Assembly (NCBI GenBank): GCA_910579995.1
Contig: CAJTWH010000013.1
Span: 18,052 to 82,051, forward strand
Length of the DNA stretch: 64,000 nt
Source of the DNA: an uncultured Muribaculaceae bacterium
Lineage (GTDB): Bacteria; Bacteroidota; Bacteroidia; Bacteroidales; Muribaculaceae
Reading direction: 5' to 3'
Of the stretch, positions 25,606-34,131 are shown in pieces. A program made the position numbers and the translations under genes. Each line of letters opens with the position of its first letter. The stretch's first letter is position 1. Below the pieces are notes generated by a model. The model ran no database searches. It was given only the letters and a program-made list of their open reading frames with translations, and was not told the origin of the DNA.

Positions 25606-26637
25606 TCAGTTTAAGGTTGAATCGCCTTTACGGTTTCCGGCGAGCATGCCGCAAGCGGCCATGATGTCTTCGCCGCGCGAGGCGCGAATGGTGGCAATAA
25701 TGCCGGAGTCGTTGAGAGCGTCGCGGAATCGCTCCATCACAGCCTGCGACGACGGTTTGCCCTCGAAGCCGGGCGTGCGGTGGAAGCGGATGAGGTTGAC
25801 GCGTGCATGGGTTCCACGGAGCAGACGCGCGAGGGCCGCGGCATGGCGGAGGTCGTCGTTGAGGCCGGCAAACATGGTGTATTCTATTGAAAGCCGTCGC
25901 TGATGGGCGAAGTCGTGCTGCTTGAGGGTGGCTATTATGTCGGCCATGGGGAATGCTTTCTGCACGGGCATGATGGATAGTCGCTCGTCGGCGAAAGGCG
26001 AATGCAGGCTGACGGCGATGTGCACCTGTGTGCGGTTGAGGAGCATGTCGAGGCCGGGCTGCTTGCCTATGGTAGAAACAGTTATGCGCCTCGGGCTCCA
26101 AGCCATACCCCAAGGGGCGGTGAGGATATCGACAGCGCGGAGGACGGCGTCGATATTGTCGGCGGGCTCGCCCATGCCCATGAATACGATGTTGGTGAGC
26201 GAGGCACTCTCGGGAATGGAAAGTACCTGATTTATGATTGCCCCGGCGTCGAGATCGCCCTGCCAACCGCCTTGGCCTGTCATGCAGAAGCGGCAGTTCA
26301 TCTTGCATCCGGCCTGCGAGGAAATGCACAGCGTGGCGCGGTCGCGGTCGGGGATGTAGACAGCCTCGACGTCGCGGCCGCCGACACCGTTGAAGAGGTA
26401 TTTCACAGTGCCGTCGGCGCTCCGGGCCTCGGCGATGGGAGCCTCGCGGCCTACGGTGTAGCCGTTGTCGATGAGCCAAGAGCGTGCTGCCTTTGGCAGG
26501 TCGGTCATGGCGTCGATGTCGGTTACGGCGCGTCGGTAGAGCCATGCAGCCATCTGCTTGGCGGCGAAACGGCGCAGACCGGCCTCGGCGGCTACGGCCT
26601 CGAGGGCTGCGAGATCAAGACCTAAGAGCTTCTTCAT
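25606..26637 (-). CDS. rlmN: 23S rRNA (adenine2503-C2)/tRNA A37 methyltransferase
   Basis: This 343-residue radical SAM enzyme methylates A2503 of 23S rRNA and A37 of some tRNAs. The Fe-S cluster cysteines are C111, C115 and C118 in CKMNCRFCMTG. The N-terminal helical accessory domain (about 1-90) is present. The C-terminal catalytic Cys is in MAACGMLAG. NIVFMGMGEPADN is the SAM-side GEP motif. The start at ATG 26637 overlaps the gpsA stop (ATGA) and gives normal length; a much earlier in-frame start (26763) would lie inside gpsA. It is part of a gpsA-rlmN-pdxA operon. Confidence 0.93.
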   Translation of the reverse strand: MKKLLGLDLAALEAVAAEAGLRRFAAKQMAAWLYRRAVTDIDAMTDLPKAARSWLIDNGYTVGREAPIAEARSADGTVKYLFNGVGGRDVEAVYIPDRDRATLCISSQAGCKMNCRFCMTGQGGWQGDLDAGAIINQVLSIPESASLTNIVFMGMGEPADNIDAVLRAVDILTAPWGMAWSPRRITVSTIGKQPGLDMLLNRTQVHIAVSLHSPFADERLSIMPVQKAFPMADIIATLKQHDFAHQRRLSIEYTMFAGLNDDLRHAAALARLLRGTHARVNLIRFHRTPGFEGKPSSQAVMERFRDALNDSGIIATIRASRGEDIMAACGMLAGNRKGDSTLN

Positions 26638-27638
26638 CAGTTGAAAGTCTGAGCCATTGCGCGGAAAGCACGGTTGGCCGACACTCCGCGGTAGAGAATA
26701 GAATATACGGCGTTGAGAATGGGCATATCCACACCGTAGCGCTGATTGATATCCCAGATACATTTAGCGCCATAGTAGCCCTCGGCGGTCTGCTCCATCT
26801 CCATGCGTGCGGCCTTGACGGAATATCCTTTGCCTATCATCGAGCCGAAGTTGTGGTTGCGCGAGAAGCGTGAATAGCCCGTAACGAGGAGGTCGCCGAG
26901 ATAGACGGAGTCGCAGATATGGCGGGGCCGCGGGGATACAGTGTCGACGAAGCGCTCCATCTCGCGGATGGCGTTGCTGATGAGTACGGCGCAGAAATTA
27001 TCGCCGGTCTTCATGCCGTGGACTATACCTGCGGCTATTGCATAGACATTTTTAAGCACGGAGGCATACTCGATACCGTCGACATCGCTCGATGTGATGG
27101 CGTGTGTGTTCTTGCCTCGGAGGCAGTTGGCGAAAGCCTCGGCGCGCTCAAGGTCATTGCAGCCGATGGTGAGATAGCTGGGGCGGTCGAGGGCGACCTC
27201 CTCGGCATGGCAGGGGCCGGAGACAACAAGAGTGCGGTCGGGGGCTGTGCCGAAGACGCGCGTCATGTAGTCGGTGATGAGCTCGTTGGTATCGGGCACA
27301 ATGCCTTTTACAGCCGAAACAATGTTCTTGCGCGATATGTCGGCAGTGATCTTGTCGGCGTGGTCTTTGAAATAGGGCGAGGGCATGACAAGGAGAAGCG
27401 TGTCGGCTTTGTTGCAGACATAATTTATGTCGCTTGAGAAGTCGATACGGTCGATGTCGAACTCAACGTCGGTGAGATACGCGGGATTATGGCGCAGGCG
27501 CTTGAAATCGTCGATACGGTCGTCGCGGCGCATATACCACGTGATGGCAGGCTGCGACTGAAGCATGAGTTTAGCCAAGGCGGTAGCCCAGCTACCGCCT
27601 CCCATAACCGCAATATGCCCCGGAAAAGGAGTATTCAT
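26637..27638 (-). CDS. gpsA: Glycerol-3-phosphate dehydrogenase (NAD(P)+)
   Basis: This 333-residue cytoplasmic enzyme reduces dihydroxyacetone phosphate to sn-glycerol-3-phosphate for membrane lipid synthesis. The nucleotide-binding motif is MGGGSWATALAKL (about residues 12-24). The conserved SAVKGI (about 107) and LKNVYAIAAGIVHGMKTGDN (about 190) segments carry the active-site lysines, and the C-terminal substrate domain has AEGYYGA. The length is normal. It overlaps rlmN by 4 bases. A family D hairpin sits between it and lysS. Confidence 0.93.
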   Translation of the reverse strand: MNTPFPGHIAVMGGGSWATALAKLMLQSQPAITWYMRRDDRIDDFKRLRHNPAYLTDVEFDIDRIDFSSDINYVCNKADTLLLVMPSPYFKDHADKITADISRKNIVSAVKGIVPDTNELITDYMTRVFGTAPDRTLVVSGPCHAEEVALDRPSYLTIGCNDLERAEAFANCLRGKNTHAITSSDVDGIEYASVLKNVYAIAAGIVHGMKTGDNFCAVLISNAIREMERFVDTVSPRPRHICDSVYLGDLLVTGYSRFSRNHNFGSMIGKGYSVKAARMEMEQTAEGYYGAKCIWDINQRYGVDMPILNAVYSILYRGVSANRAFRAMAQTFN

Positions 27639-27650
27639 ACTATTCTGTTT

Positions 27651-27676
27651 AAGTTTCGCGGGCGAAACTTGTTTAT
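27651..27676. repeat. Family D hairpin repeat, copy 2
   Basis: AAGTTTCGC-GG-GCGAAACTT hairpin at 27651-27670, then GTTTATT. It overlaps the last bases of lysS and lies 12 bases upstream of the gpsA start. Confidence 0.6.
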
Positions 27677-29403
27677 TCAGCGGCGGCCGCCACCCAAGCC
27701 TTCACATCGTCGGCGGAGGGGTTGGTGAGGCCGAGCTTGTTCTTTTTATTATAACCGCAAAGGTCTTGGAATAGTTTGTTGGGGTTCATCGGAGCGAGTG
27801 CGGCGACGGTTGTCACACCGATTTTCTGCAGCGGGGCTACCCACTCCTGAGGAATGCCGATAGCGGTGTAGGCCTCAGCGGCGTCGCGCTTCTCAACTTT
27901 TTCGGGGCGCATTTGGGGGAAGAGGAGTACTTCCTGAATGGTGGTCTGGCCGGTCATGAGCATTACCAGACGGTCCATGCCGATACCCATGCCTGATGTG
28001 GGGGGCATACCGTATTCGAGAGCGCGGATGAAGTCGGCGTCGATGATCATTGCTTCATCATCGCCTTTCTCGCCGAGTCGCATTTGCTCTACGAAGCGCT
28101 CGTACTGGTCGATGGGGTCGTTGAGCTCGGAGTATGCGTTGGCAAGCTCTTTGCCGTTGACCATGAGCTCGAAACGCTCGGTGAGCTCGGGGTTGTTGCG
28201 GTGACGCTTGGTGAGGGGCGACATCTCGATGGGGTAGTCGATGATGAATGTGGGCTGGATGTAAGTGCCCTCGCATTTCTCGCCGAAAATCTCGTCGATG
28301 AGCTTGCCTTTGCCCATTGTGTCGTCAACCTCGATACCCATCTCGCGGGCAGCAGCGCGGAGCTCTTCTTCGGTCTTGCCCTCGATATCATAGCCGGTGT
28401 GGTCTTTGATGGCCTGAGCCATGGTGACGCGGGGGAAGGGAGCCTTGAAGCTGATGATGTTGTCGCCTACCTTTACCTCTGTGGTGCCGTTGACGTCGAG
28501 GCATATTTTCTCGAGCATGCGCTCGGTGAAAGTCATCATCCAGTTGTAGTCTTTGTAGGAAACATAGATTTCCATACAAGTGAACTCGGGGTTGTGGGTG
28601 CGGTCCATACCCTCGTTGCGGAAGTTCTTCGAGAACTCATATACGCCCTCGAAACCGCCAACGATGAGGCGCTTGAGGTAGAGCTCGTCGGCAATGCGGA
28701 GGTAGAGGGGGATGTCGAGAGCATTATGATGAGTGATGAAGGGGCGTGCTGCGGCACCGCCGGGAATCGACTGGAGGATAGGAGTCTCTACCTCGACGTA
28801 GCCGGCGTTGTTGAAGTACTCTCGCATAGAGCTGTAGACGCGTGTGCGCTTGAGGAAAATCTGCTTTACGCCGTCGTTGACAACGAGGTCGACGTAGCGG
28901 CGGCGGTAGCGGAGCTCCGGGTCGTCGAAGGCGTCGTAGCGCACGCCGTCTTTCTCCTTGACGATGGGGAGGGGACGGAGCGACTTGCTCAGCACGGTAA
29001 GCGACTGTGCGTGAACGGAAATCTCGCCGGTCTGCGTGCGGAACACGTAGCCCTTGATACCTACGAAGTCGCCGATGTCAAGCAACTTTTTGAACACGAT
29101 ATTGTAGAGGTCTTTGTTCTCGTCGGGGCAGATTTCGTCGCGCGAGATGTATACCTGAATTCGACCGCGGCTGTCCTGCAGCTCTACGAAAGAGGCTTTG
29201 CCCATGATACGGCGGCTCATGATACGGCCGGCGACGGCCACCTCGCGCTGCGGGGCGTCGTCGATGAAGTTGGCTTTGATTTCGTCGCAGTATCCGGTGA
29301 CAACATATTCAGCAGCGGGATAAGGCTCAATGCCCATATCGCGCAGCGCCGCCATACTGTTGCGGCGTATCTGTTCCTGTTCGCTAAGTTCGCTTGCGTT
29401 CAT
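27673..29403 (-). CDS. lysS: Lysine--tRNA ligase (class II)
   Basis: This 576-residue cytoplasmic enzyme charges tRNA-Lys. The N-terminal OB-fold anticodon domain covers about residues 60-150 ([22 protein letters not shown]). The class II catalytic core shows motif 2 as [20 protein letters not shown] and motif 3 as [15 protein letters not shown]-terminal extension of about 70 residues after the core (helix-hairpin-like, [24 protein letters not shown]) is common in Bacteroidetes LysS. It has its own promoter at 29460-29491. Confidence 0.95.
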   Translation of the reverse strand: MNASELSEQEQIRRNSMAALRDMGIEPYPAAEYVVTGYCDEIKANFIDDAPQREVAVAGRIMSRRIMGKASFVELQDSRGRIQVYISRDEICPDENKDLYNIVFKKLLDIGDFVGIKGYVFRTQTGEISVHAQSLTVLSKSLRPLPIVKEKDGVRYDAFDDPELRYRRRYVDLVVNDGVKQIFLKRTRVYSSMREYFNNAGYVEVETPILQSIPGGAAARPFITHHNALDIPLYLRIADELYLKRLIVGGFEGVYEFSKNFRNEGMDRTHNPEFTCMEIYVSYKDYNWMMTFTERMLEKICLDVNGTTEVKVGDNIISFKAPFPRVTMAQAIKDHTGYDIEGKTEEELRAAAREMGIEVDDTMGKGKLIDEIFGEKCEGTYIQPTFIIDYPIEMSPLTKRHRNNPELTERFELMVNGKELANAYSELNDPIDQYERFVEQMRLGEKGDDEAMIIDADFIRALEYGMPPTSGMGIGMDRLVMLMTGQTTIQEVLLFPQMRPEKVEKRDAAEAYTAIGIPQEWVAPLQKIGVTTVAALAPMNPNKLFQDLCGYNKKNKLGLTNPSADDVKAWVAAAAE

Positions 29404-29459
29404 ATATGATGTATCTTTTAAAATTCTAAACGTCGGAGCCTATTTCTCCAATTAAAGCG

Positions 29460-29491
29460 CAAATATAATAAAAAGCGCCGAGATAGACAAA
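29460..29491 (-). promoter_or_regulatory. lysS promoter
   Basis: On the minus strand: TTTG (29488-29491), a 20-base spacer and TATATTTG (29460-29467), ending 56 bases before the lysS ATG. Confidence 0.7.
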
Positions 29492-29605
29492 TCACAAAAA
29501 ATAAGAGCGGTTTGTGCGAAGGGACACGAACATGGTAAAGCACTGATGATTGACGGGTTAACCGGCGTCCTTGTCGGACGCCACATCCTCTTAGGCTTGG
29601 CCATG

Positions 29606-29842
29606 CCGGGCACACCTACGCGGAGCTTCGGTATACCCGGTTACGGGTTATTCCGCGTCTTGCAGACGCCACTCTCTCAGCCTCTTACACCCCGGGCACA
29701 CCTCCGCAGAGCTTCGGTGTACCCGGTTACGGGTTATTCCGCGTCTTGCAGACGCCACACTATCTGTCTCTTACTCCCCGGGCACACCTACGCGGAGCTT
29801 CGGTGTGCCCGGTTATGGGTTAATCCATGTCCTGCGGACATC
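29606..29842. repeat. Family B repeat, three tandem units (86-bp period)
   Basis: Units begin at 29606, 29692 and 29778, exactly 86 bp apart. Each has a GGGCACACC...GGTGTGCCC-type hairpin with GCGGAGCTTCG in the loop. GGTTACGGGTTA and a second small hairpin follow (GCGTCTTGCAGACGC in units 1-2, TGTCCTGCGGACA in unit 3). The second hairpin differs between units but keeps its pairing. The 509-bp spacer 29404-29912 contains no gene. Confidence 0.85.
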
Positions 29843-29848
29843 AGCAGC

Positions 29849-29895
29849 GAGGCACGCCTGCTCCTGAAAAGTAATCTCAGGGACGGGCGTGCCTC
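29849..29895. other. Hairpin downstream of the PurF-like gene
   Basis: GAGGCACGCC (29849-29858) pairs with GGCGTGCCTC (29886-29895). It may act as a terminator or mRNA end, but no clear T-run follows on the minus strand. Confidence 0.35.
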
Positions 29896-29912
29896 AACTC
29901 GTTTTACTGATT

Positions 29913-31349
29913 TTATTTTTTCTTGTGGCAGAAGGCTTGGCAGGGGTGGGTGCTTGAGCCGTCGAAGCAGTGTGTGCAGACGCGCTCTTTGGGGAGGCCG
30001 ATGGAGGCGATGAGGTCGTCGATCTTGGTGAACTGAAGTGTCGACAGGCCAAGCTGACGTGCAATCTCGGCCACCATGCGCTCGTATTCGGGAGTGCCGG
30101 CCTTGGAGTAGAGGTCGAGCTTGGCGGTGTGGTCGCCTTCGAAGTCGCGGATAATGCGGCGGGTGATGAGCTCGAGGTCGCTCTTGGATGATGTGAAGCC
30201 TATGAAGGGGCAGCCGTAGACGAGCGGGGGGCATGATATGCGGGCATGCACTTCGGTGGCTCCGGCGTCGAAGAATGTCTTGACGTTGTCGCGGAGCTGT
30301 GTGCCGCGGACGATGGAGTCGTCGCAGAAAACGACGCGCTGGTTTTTAAGGAGTGCGGCGTTGGGGATGAGCTTCATACGGGCCACGAGGTCGCGGCGGG
30401 ACTGGTTGCCGGGGGTGAAGCTGCGGGGCCATGTGGGGGTGTATTTGAGCACGGCGCGACGGTAGGGGATACCGTGACCTTCGGCATATCCGAGGGCGCA
30501 GCCTACGCCGGAGTCGGGGATACCGCAAACGCTGTCGGCCTCGGTGGAGTCGGACTTACCCATGGCACGGCCAACGGCCTCGCGCATTTCTTCGACATTG
30601 ACGCCGTCGTAGGTGCTTGTGGGGAAGCCGTAGTATACCCAGAGGAATGAGCATATCTGCTCTTTTTCAGCGGGTTGCTGGAGCACTTCCATTCCGTCGG
30701 GACGGAGGCGCACAATCTCGCCGGGGCCGAGGTCGCGCACTATCTTGTAGCCGAGGTTCTCGAAGGCGCCGCTCTCGCCGGTGACGGCGTATCCATCTTC
30801 GTTACTGCCGATGACAATGGGTGTGCGCCCGAGGTAGTCGCGGGCGGCGATAATGCCGTCTTCGGTGAGGATAATCATCGAGCATGAGCCTTGTATCTTA
30901 CTGAACACCAAGTTAATGCCCTCTACGAAGTTGTCGCCCATATTAATCATCAGGGCAACGACCTCGGTCTGGTTGATGTTGTTTGCCGAGAGTTCGCTCA
31001 GGTGCATGCGGTTTGCGAGGAGTTCGTCGGCGAGCTCGCGCAGGTTGTTGATCTTAGCCACAGTGGCTACCGCATATCGCCCGAGGTGAGAGTTTACGAG
31101 TATAGGCTGGGGATCGGTGTCGCTGATAACGCCAATACCCTCGTTGCCGTTGAAATTATCGAGCTCGTCTTCGAATTTAGAGCGGAAGTAGTCTCGCTCT
31201 ATACTGTGAATCTTACGATTAAAGCCCCATTCACGGTCGAAAGTAACCATACCGGCACGTTTTGTGCCGAGGTGTGAATTATAGTCTGTACCATAGAAAA
31301 CCTCGTTTACACAAGGCTTGCGCGAAACCGCGCCAAAAAAACCGCCCAT
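29913..31349 (-). CDS. PurF-like amidophosphoribosyltransferase paralog without N-terminal Cys
   Basis: This 478-residue protein has the two-domain plan of amidophosphoribosyltransferase: an N-terminal Ntn glutaminase-like domain (about 1-240) and a PRTase domain with the PRPP loop VVFCDDSIVRGTQLRD (about 355). True PurF needs a Cys at residue 1 after Met removal to take ammonia from glutamine. Here the N-terminus is MGGFFGAVS, with no Cys. Bacteroidetes commonly carry such a paralog besides a normal PurF. It may use free ammonia, another amide donor partner, or have a regulatory role. A Cys-rich tail (VCTHCFDGSSTHPCQAFCHKKK region) could bind metal or a cluster. No purine gene is adjacent. 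Confidence 0.8.
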   Translation of the reverse strand: MGGFFGAVSRKPCVNEVFYGTDYNSHLGTKRAGMVTFDREWGFNRKIHSIERDYFRSKFEDELDNFNGNEGIGVISDTDPQPILVNSHLGRYAVATVAKINNLRELADELLANRMHLSELSANNINQTEVVALMINMGDNFVEGINLVFSKIQGSCSMIILTEDGIIAARDYLGRTPIVIGSNEDGYAVTGESGAFENLGYKIVRDLGPGEIVRLRPDGMEVLQQPAEKEQICSFLWVYYGFPTSTYDGVNVEEMREAVGRAMGKSDSTEADSVCGIPDSGVGCALGYAEGHGIPYRRAVLKYTPTWPRSFTPGNQSRRDLVARMKLIPNAALLKNQRVVFCDDSIVRGTQLRDNVKTFFDAGATEVHARISCPPLVYGCPFIGFTSSKSDLELITRRIIRDFEGDHTAKLDLYSKAGTPEYERMVAEIARQLGLSTLQFTKIDDLIASIGLPKERVCTHCFDGSSTHPCQAFCHKKK

Positions 31350-31375
31350 TGAGATTAGATCTTTGAATTAAGTTG

Positions 31376-31409
31376 CAAAATTACAAAAAAATTGTGAACC
31401 GCAAGCAAA
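31376..31409 (-). promoter_or_regulatory. Promoter of the PurF-like gene
   Basis: On the minus strand: TAATTTTG at 31376-31383 with TTTG at 31406-31409 (22-base spacer, slightly long), 27 bases before the start. Confidence 0.5.
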
Positions 31410-31448
31410 GAAGAGAGGAGAAAAATCTACACCTCCTCCCGATATCTC

Positions 31449-31516
31449 CAGACAGCAAAATCGCAAGGCGATTGGGACGTGCTTAAGCACGTCGGCTTCT
31501 GAAAAGCTGATTTTTC
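31449..31516. other. Cluster of three small hairpins in the PurF-like/sulP spacer
   Basis: ATCGC-AAG-GCGAT, then the perfect 18-bp palindrome GACGTGCTTAAGCACGTC (31476-31493), then a GGCTTCTGAAAAGCT stem-loop, followed by TTTTT. It lies in the 329-bp divergent spacer 31350-31678. It could be a terminator or an operator region; there is no gene. Confidence 0.4.
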
Positions 31517-31574
31517 CATCAACACCCGGGCAAGAAACACAGAACGTAATACCATTGTGTGATTTTAAAGAATT

Positions 31575-31605
31575 TTTGCAGTTTCGGAGTTTTTTGCTAA
31601 TTTTG
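31575..31605 (+). promoter_or_regulatory. sulP promoter
   Basis: TTTG at 31575-31578, a 19-base spacer, and TAATTTTG at 31598-31605, 73 bases before the start. Confidence 0.75.
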
Positions 31606-31678
31606 CAAAAAATTTGAGGGCGTCGGCGTAAGGTGGCGCCTCTTGTGATTTATTTAATAGGTACAAAATCAATCATTT

Positions 31679-33424
31679 ATGTCAGAGAGTATCGGACATG
31701 GCGGTGAAGTGGCCGGACGCGTTGTGCGCAATGCCATCGATTTTCACCCCAAGTTATTCCATGCATTACGAAATTACACGGCTTCGCGTCTGAAGACAGA
31801 TATCATAGCCGGTATCGTTGTAGGTATCGTAGCATTGCCGCTTGCAATCGCATTCGGTATCGCCTCGGGCGTGAGCCCCACAATCGGCCTTGTGACAGCA
31901 ATCATCGGCGGTTTCATGGTGTCGTTTTTCGGCGGCAACTCGGTGCAGATCGGTGGTCCTACAGGTGCTTTCATCATAATAGTATACAATATCATCGGCC
32001 AGTTCGGCCTGCACGGCCTTGCTGTGGCGACCTTCATGGCCGGCGTGATACTTGTACTCTTGGGTCTTTTCCGCCTCGGCACGGTGATAAAGTTCATACC
32101 CTACCCTATTGTCGTAGGCTTTACGGCGGGTATCGCACTTACGATATTCTCGACACAGGTAAATGATTTCCTCGGCCTCGGCCTGCGCGACATACCGGGC
32201 GAGTTCATACCCAAATGGGGCTTGTACTTCAAGTCGCTGGCGCGCATAGACATGGCGACATTGATCACAGCCATAGTATCGCTGCTCATCATCGTGCTCA
32301 CTCCCAAGATATCGAAACGTCTGCCGGGCGCACTGATAGCCATCATCGTGGTAACAGCGGCGACATACGGTCTGTCGGCGGCTTTCAGCTGGTTTCATGT
32401 AGAGACCATCGGTGACCGCTTCGGCACTATGGCTACCGACATCCCCACACCCCACGGCTTCACCCTCAACATGGCCACAATCAACATGTTGCTTCCGTCG
32501 GCATTCACCATCGCCATGTTAGGAGCGATAGAGAGCCTTCTGTCGGCCACGGTGGCCGACGGTATCACCGGCTCGCGCACCAACAGCAACACCGAGCTTA
32601 TCGGCCAGGGCATAGCCAATATCACGGTGCCTTTCTTCGGCGGTATCCCGGTGACGGGAGCCATCGCGCGCACCATGACCAACATCACCAACGGCGGCCG
32701 CACACCGGTGGCAGGTATCGTGCATGCGCTTGTGCTTCTGTTGATTTTCCTCTTCGCCATGCCACTGATCAACTTCGTGCCGATGGCCACTCTTGCCGCT
32801 GTGCTTATGGTGGTGGCCTACAATATGAGCGGCTGGCGCACGGTAGCGGCACTTTTCAAGTCGCCCAAGAGCGATATCTCGGTGCTTTTGGTAACCTTTT
32901 TCCTGACAGTGATCTTCGACCTCACCATAGCAATCGAAATCGGCCTGCTGCTTGCAGTGGTTCTCTTCCTGCGCCGCGTGACCGAAAACACAGAAATCAA
33001 GGTATACTCTGAGCAGCTTGACGTGGCCGAAGGCACCGACCTGAGCCAGCACGAGGTGCTCAACGTGGCCCAAGGAGTAAGCGTGTATGAGATTGACGGC
33101 CCGTTCTTCTTCGGCGTGGCGACAAAATTCGACGAGCTCATGCGCTTGGCCATGACAGAGAAAGCCTCGGTGCGAATCATACGCATGCGCAAGGTGTCGT
33201 TTATCGACGCCACCGGCCTCCACAACCTTGAGGTGCTGATCCGGTCGTCGAAGAACGAGGGTATCAGTGTAGTGCTCTCGGGCGTCAAAGAGAATGTTCG
33301 CGCATCGCTTGAGCATGCCGGTATCGACAAGCTCATCGGCTCTGAGAATATCTGCGACCACATCACCAAGGCCGTGCGGATGGCCAACCTGATAGCCGCC
33401 GACGCACGCCGCAAGGCACTGTAG
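31679..33424 (+). CDS. SulP/SLC26 family anion permease with STAS domain
   Basis: This 581-residue inner-membrane transporter has about 12-14 membrane segments (residues 30-430) in the UraA-like inverted-repeat fold. The SulP signature GVSPTIGLVTAIIGGFMVSFFGGNS lies near residue 70, with GPTGAFIIIV following. The C-terminal cytoplasmic STAS domain covers about 445-565, with the FIDATGLHNLEVLI motif near residue 510. Substrates of the family include sulfate, bicarbonate and other anions; the exact one is not told by sequence. It is a single gene with its own promoter and terminator. Confidence 0.9.
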   Translation: MSESIGHGGEVAGRVVRNAIDFHPKLFHALRNYTASRLKTDIIAGIVVGIVALPLAIAFGIASGVSPTIGLVTAIIGGFMVSFFGGNSVQIGGPTGAFIIIVYNIIGQFGLHGLAVATFMAGVILVLLGLFRLGTVIKFIPYPIVVGFTAGIALTIFSTQVNDFLGLGLRDIPGEFIPKWGLYFKSLARIDMATLITAIVSLLIIVLTPKISKRLPGALIAIIVVTAATYGLSAAFSWFHVETIGDRFGTMATDIPTPHGFTLNMATINMLLPSAFTIAMLGAIESLLSATVADGITGSRTNSNTELIGQGIANITVPFFGGIPVTGAIARTMTNITNGGRTPVAGIVHALVLLLIFLFAMPLINFVPMATLAAVLMVVAYNMSGWRTVAALFKSPKSDISVLLVTFFLTVIFDLTIAIEIGLLLAVVLFLRRVTENTEIKVYSEQLDVAEGTDLSQHEVLNVAQGVSVYEIDGPFFFGVATKFDELMRLAMTEKASVRIIRMRKVSFIDATGLHNLEVLIRSSKNEGISVVLSGVKENVRASLEHAGIDKLIGSENICDHITKAVRMANLIAADARRKAL

Positions 33425-33467
33425 AAAAAGTCCTTGCAAGCGGAGAAAAAAATCACATACCATCAAT

Positions 33468-33503
33468 AATCGGGCGTTAACAATTTTTATCGCCCGATTT
33501 TTT
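33468..33503 (+). terminator. Rho-independent terminator after sulP
   Basis: AATCGGGCG (33468-33476) pairs with CGCCCGATT (33491-33499), followed by TTTT. Confidence 0.85.
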
Positions 33504-33524
33504 GATATATGTATGCAAATAGGC

Positions 33525-33532
33525 TAATTTTG
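33525..33532 (+). promoter_or_regulatory. -7 box of the TerB gene
   Basis: TAATTTTG, 60 bases before the start codon. The -33 element is not clear. Confidence 0.5.
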
Positions 33533-33592
33533 TATCATTCAACAAGCCCACAGCGGGCCATCACAACAAACATTAACCTATAAAGAATCACC

Positions 33593-34036
33593 ATGGGTAT
33601 CTTTGACAAAATCTTCAAAGAAGTTCCTGAAGAAGACAAATTCACCAAACAGGAATCATTCGCCGGCATAGCCCTCGCTATGGCAGGCGCCGACGGCAGC
33701 ATCGCCGAATCAGAATGGGCAGCAATCGTAGCATATCTCCGCCGCCTCCGCCTCTACGACAATTTCTCAGGCGCAGCTTTCGACAAGATGTTCGACAAGC
33801 TCTTCCGTATCCTTAAAAACCAAGGCGCAAGCGCACTTGTATCAGCCTCTATCGGCGGTCTTCCCGAAGACCTCAAGCTCACCGCATTCGCATGCGCTGT
33901 AGATATCGCCCTTGCCGACGGCGTAGTAGAAGACGAGGAGAAAGAAATCATCAACCAACTCGCCGAGGCTCTCCAGATACCGGAAAACACCGCCGTATCG
34001 ATCATCGAGGTTCTTATCATCAAGAACAAAGCCTAA
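33593..34036 (+). CDS. TerB-like protein
   Basis: This 147-residue cytoplasmic all-helical protein has the TerB pattern of two helical repeats with acidic metal-site-like stretches: MAGADGSIAESEWAAIVAYLRRL (about 29-51) and VDIALADGVVEDEEKEIINQLAEAL (about 102-126). TerB proteins are linked to tellurite resistance and stress responses, but single TerB genes in Bacteroidetes have no proven role. No other ter gene is nearby. It is monocistronic, with a terminator after it. Confidence 0.8.
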   Translation: MGIFDKIFKEVPEEDKFTKQESFAGIALAMAGADGSIAESEWAAIVAYLRRLRLYDNFSGAAFDKMFDKLFRILKNQGASALVSASIGGLPEDLKLTAFACAVDIALADGVVEDEEKEIINQLAEALQIPENTAVSIIEVLIIKNKA

Positions 34037-34061
34037 GGCCTGTTAAATATTACAAAATCAG

Positions 34062-34102
34062 AGCAAAAGGAGCGACAGCTGTTGTTCCTTTTGCTTTTTT
34101 TT
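34062..34102 (+). terminator. Rho-independent terminator after the TerB gene
   Basis: AGCAAAAGGA (34062-34071) pairs with TCCTTTTGCT (34086-34095), followed by a T-run. Confidence 0.85.
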
Positions 34103-34104
34103 CG

Positions 34105-34112
34105 TAATTTTG
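34105..34112 (+). promoter_or_regulatory. -7 box of the bamD gene
   Basis: TAATTTTG directly after the terminator T-run, 19 bases before the bamD start, giving a very short leader. Confidence 0.5.
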
Positions 34113-34131
34113 CCTTTCAGAACAAAGAATT

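Noticed and set aside
28084..29409. Open frame of about 440 codons on the plus strand opposite lysS
   Set aside because: Same cause: antisense shadow of lysS with Val/Glu/His-rich content and no motif.
29606..29842. Possible CRISPR array
   Set aside because: Only three units, the whole 86-bp unit is repeated with no variable spacers, and each unit is a double hairpin; no cas genes are near.
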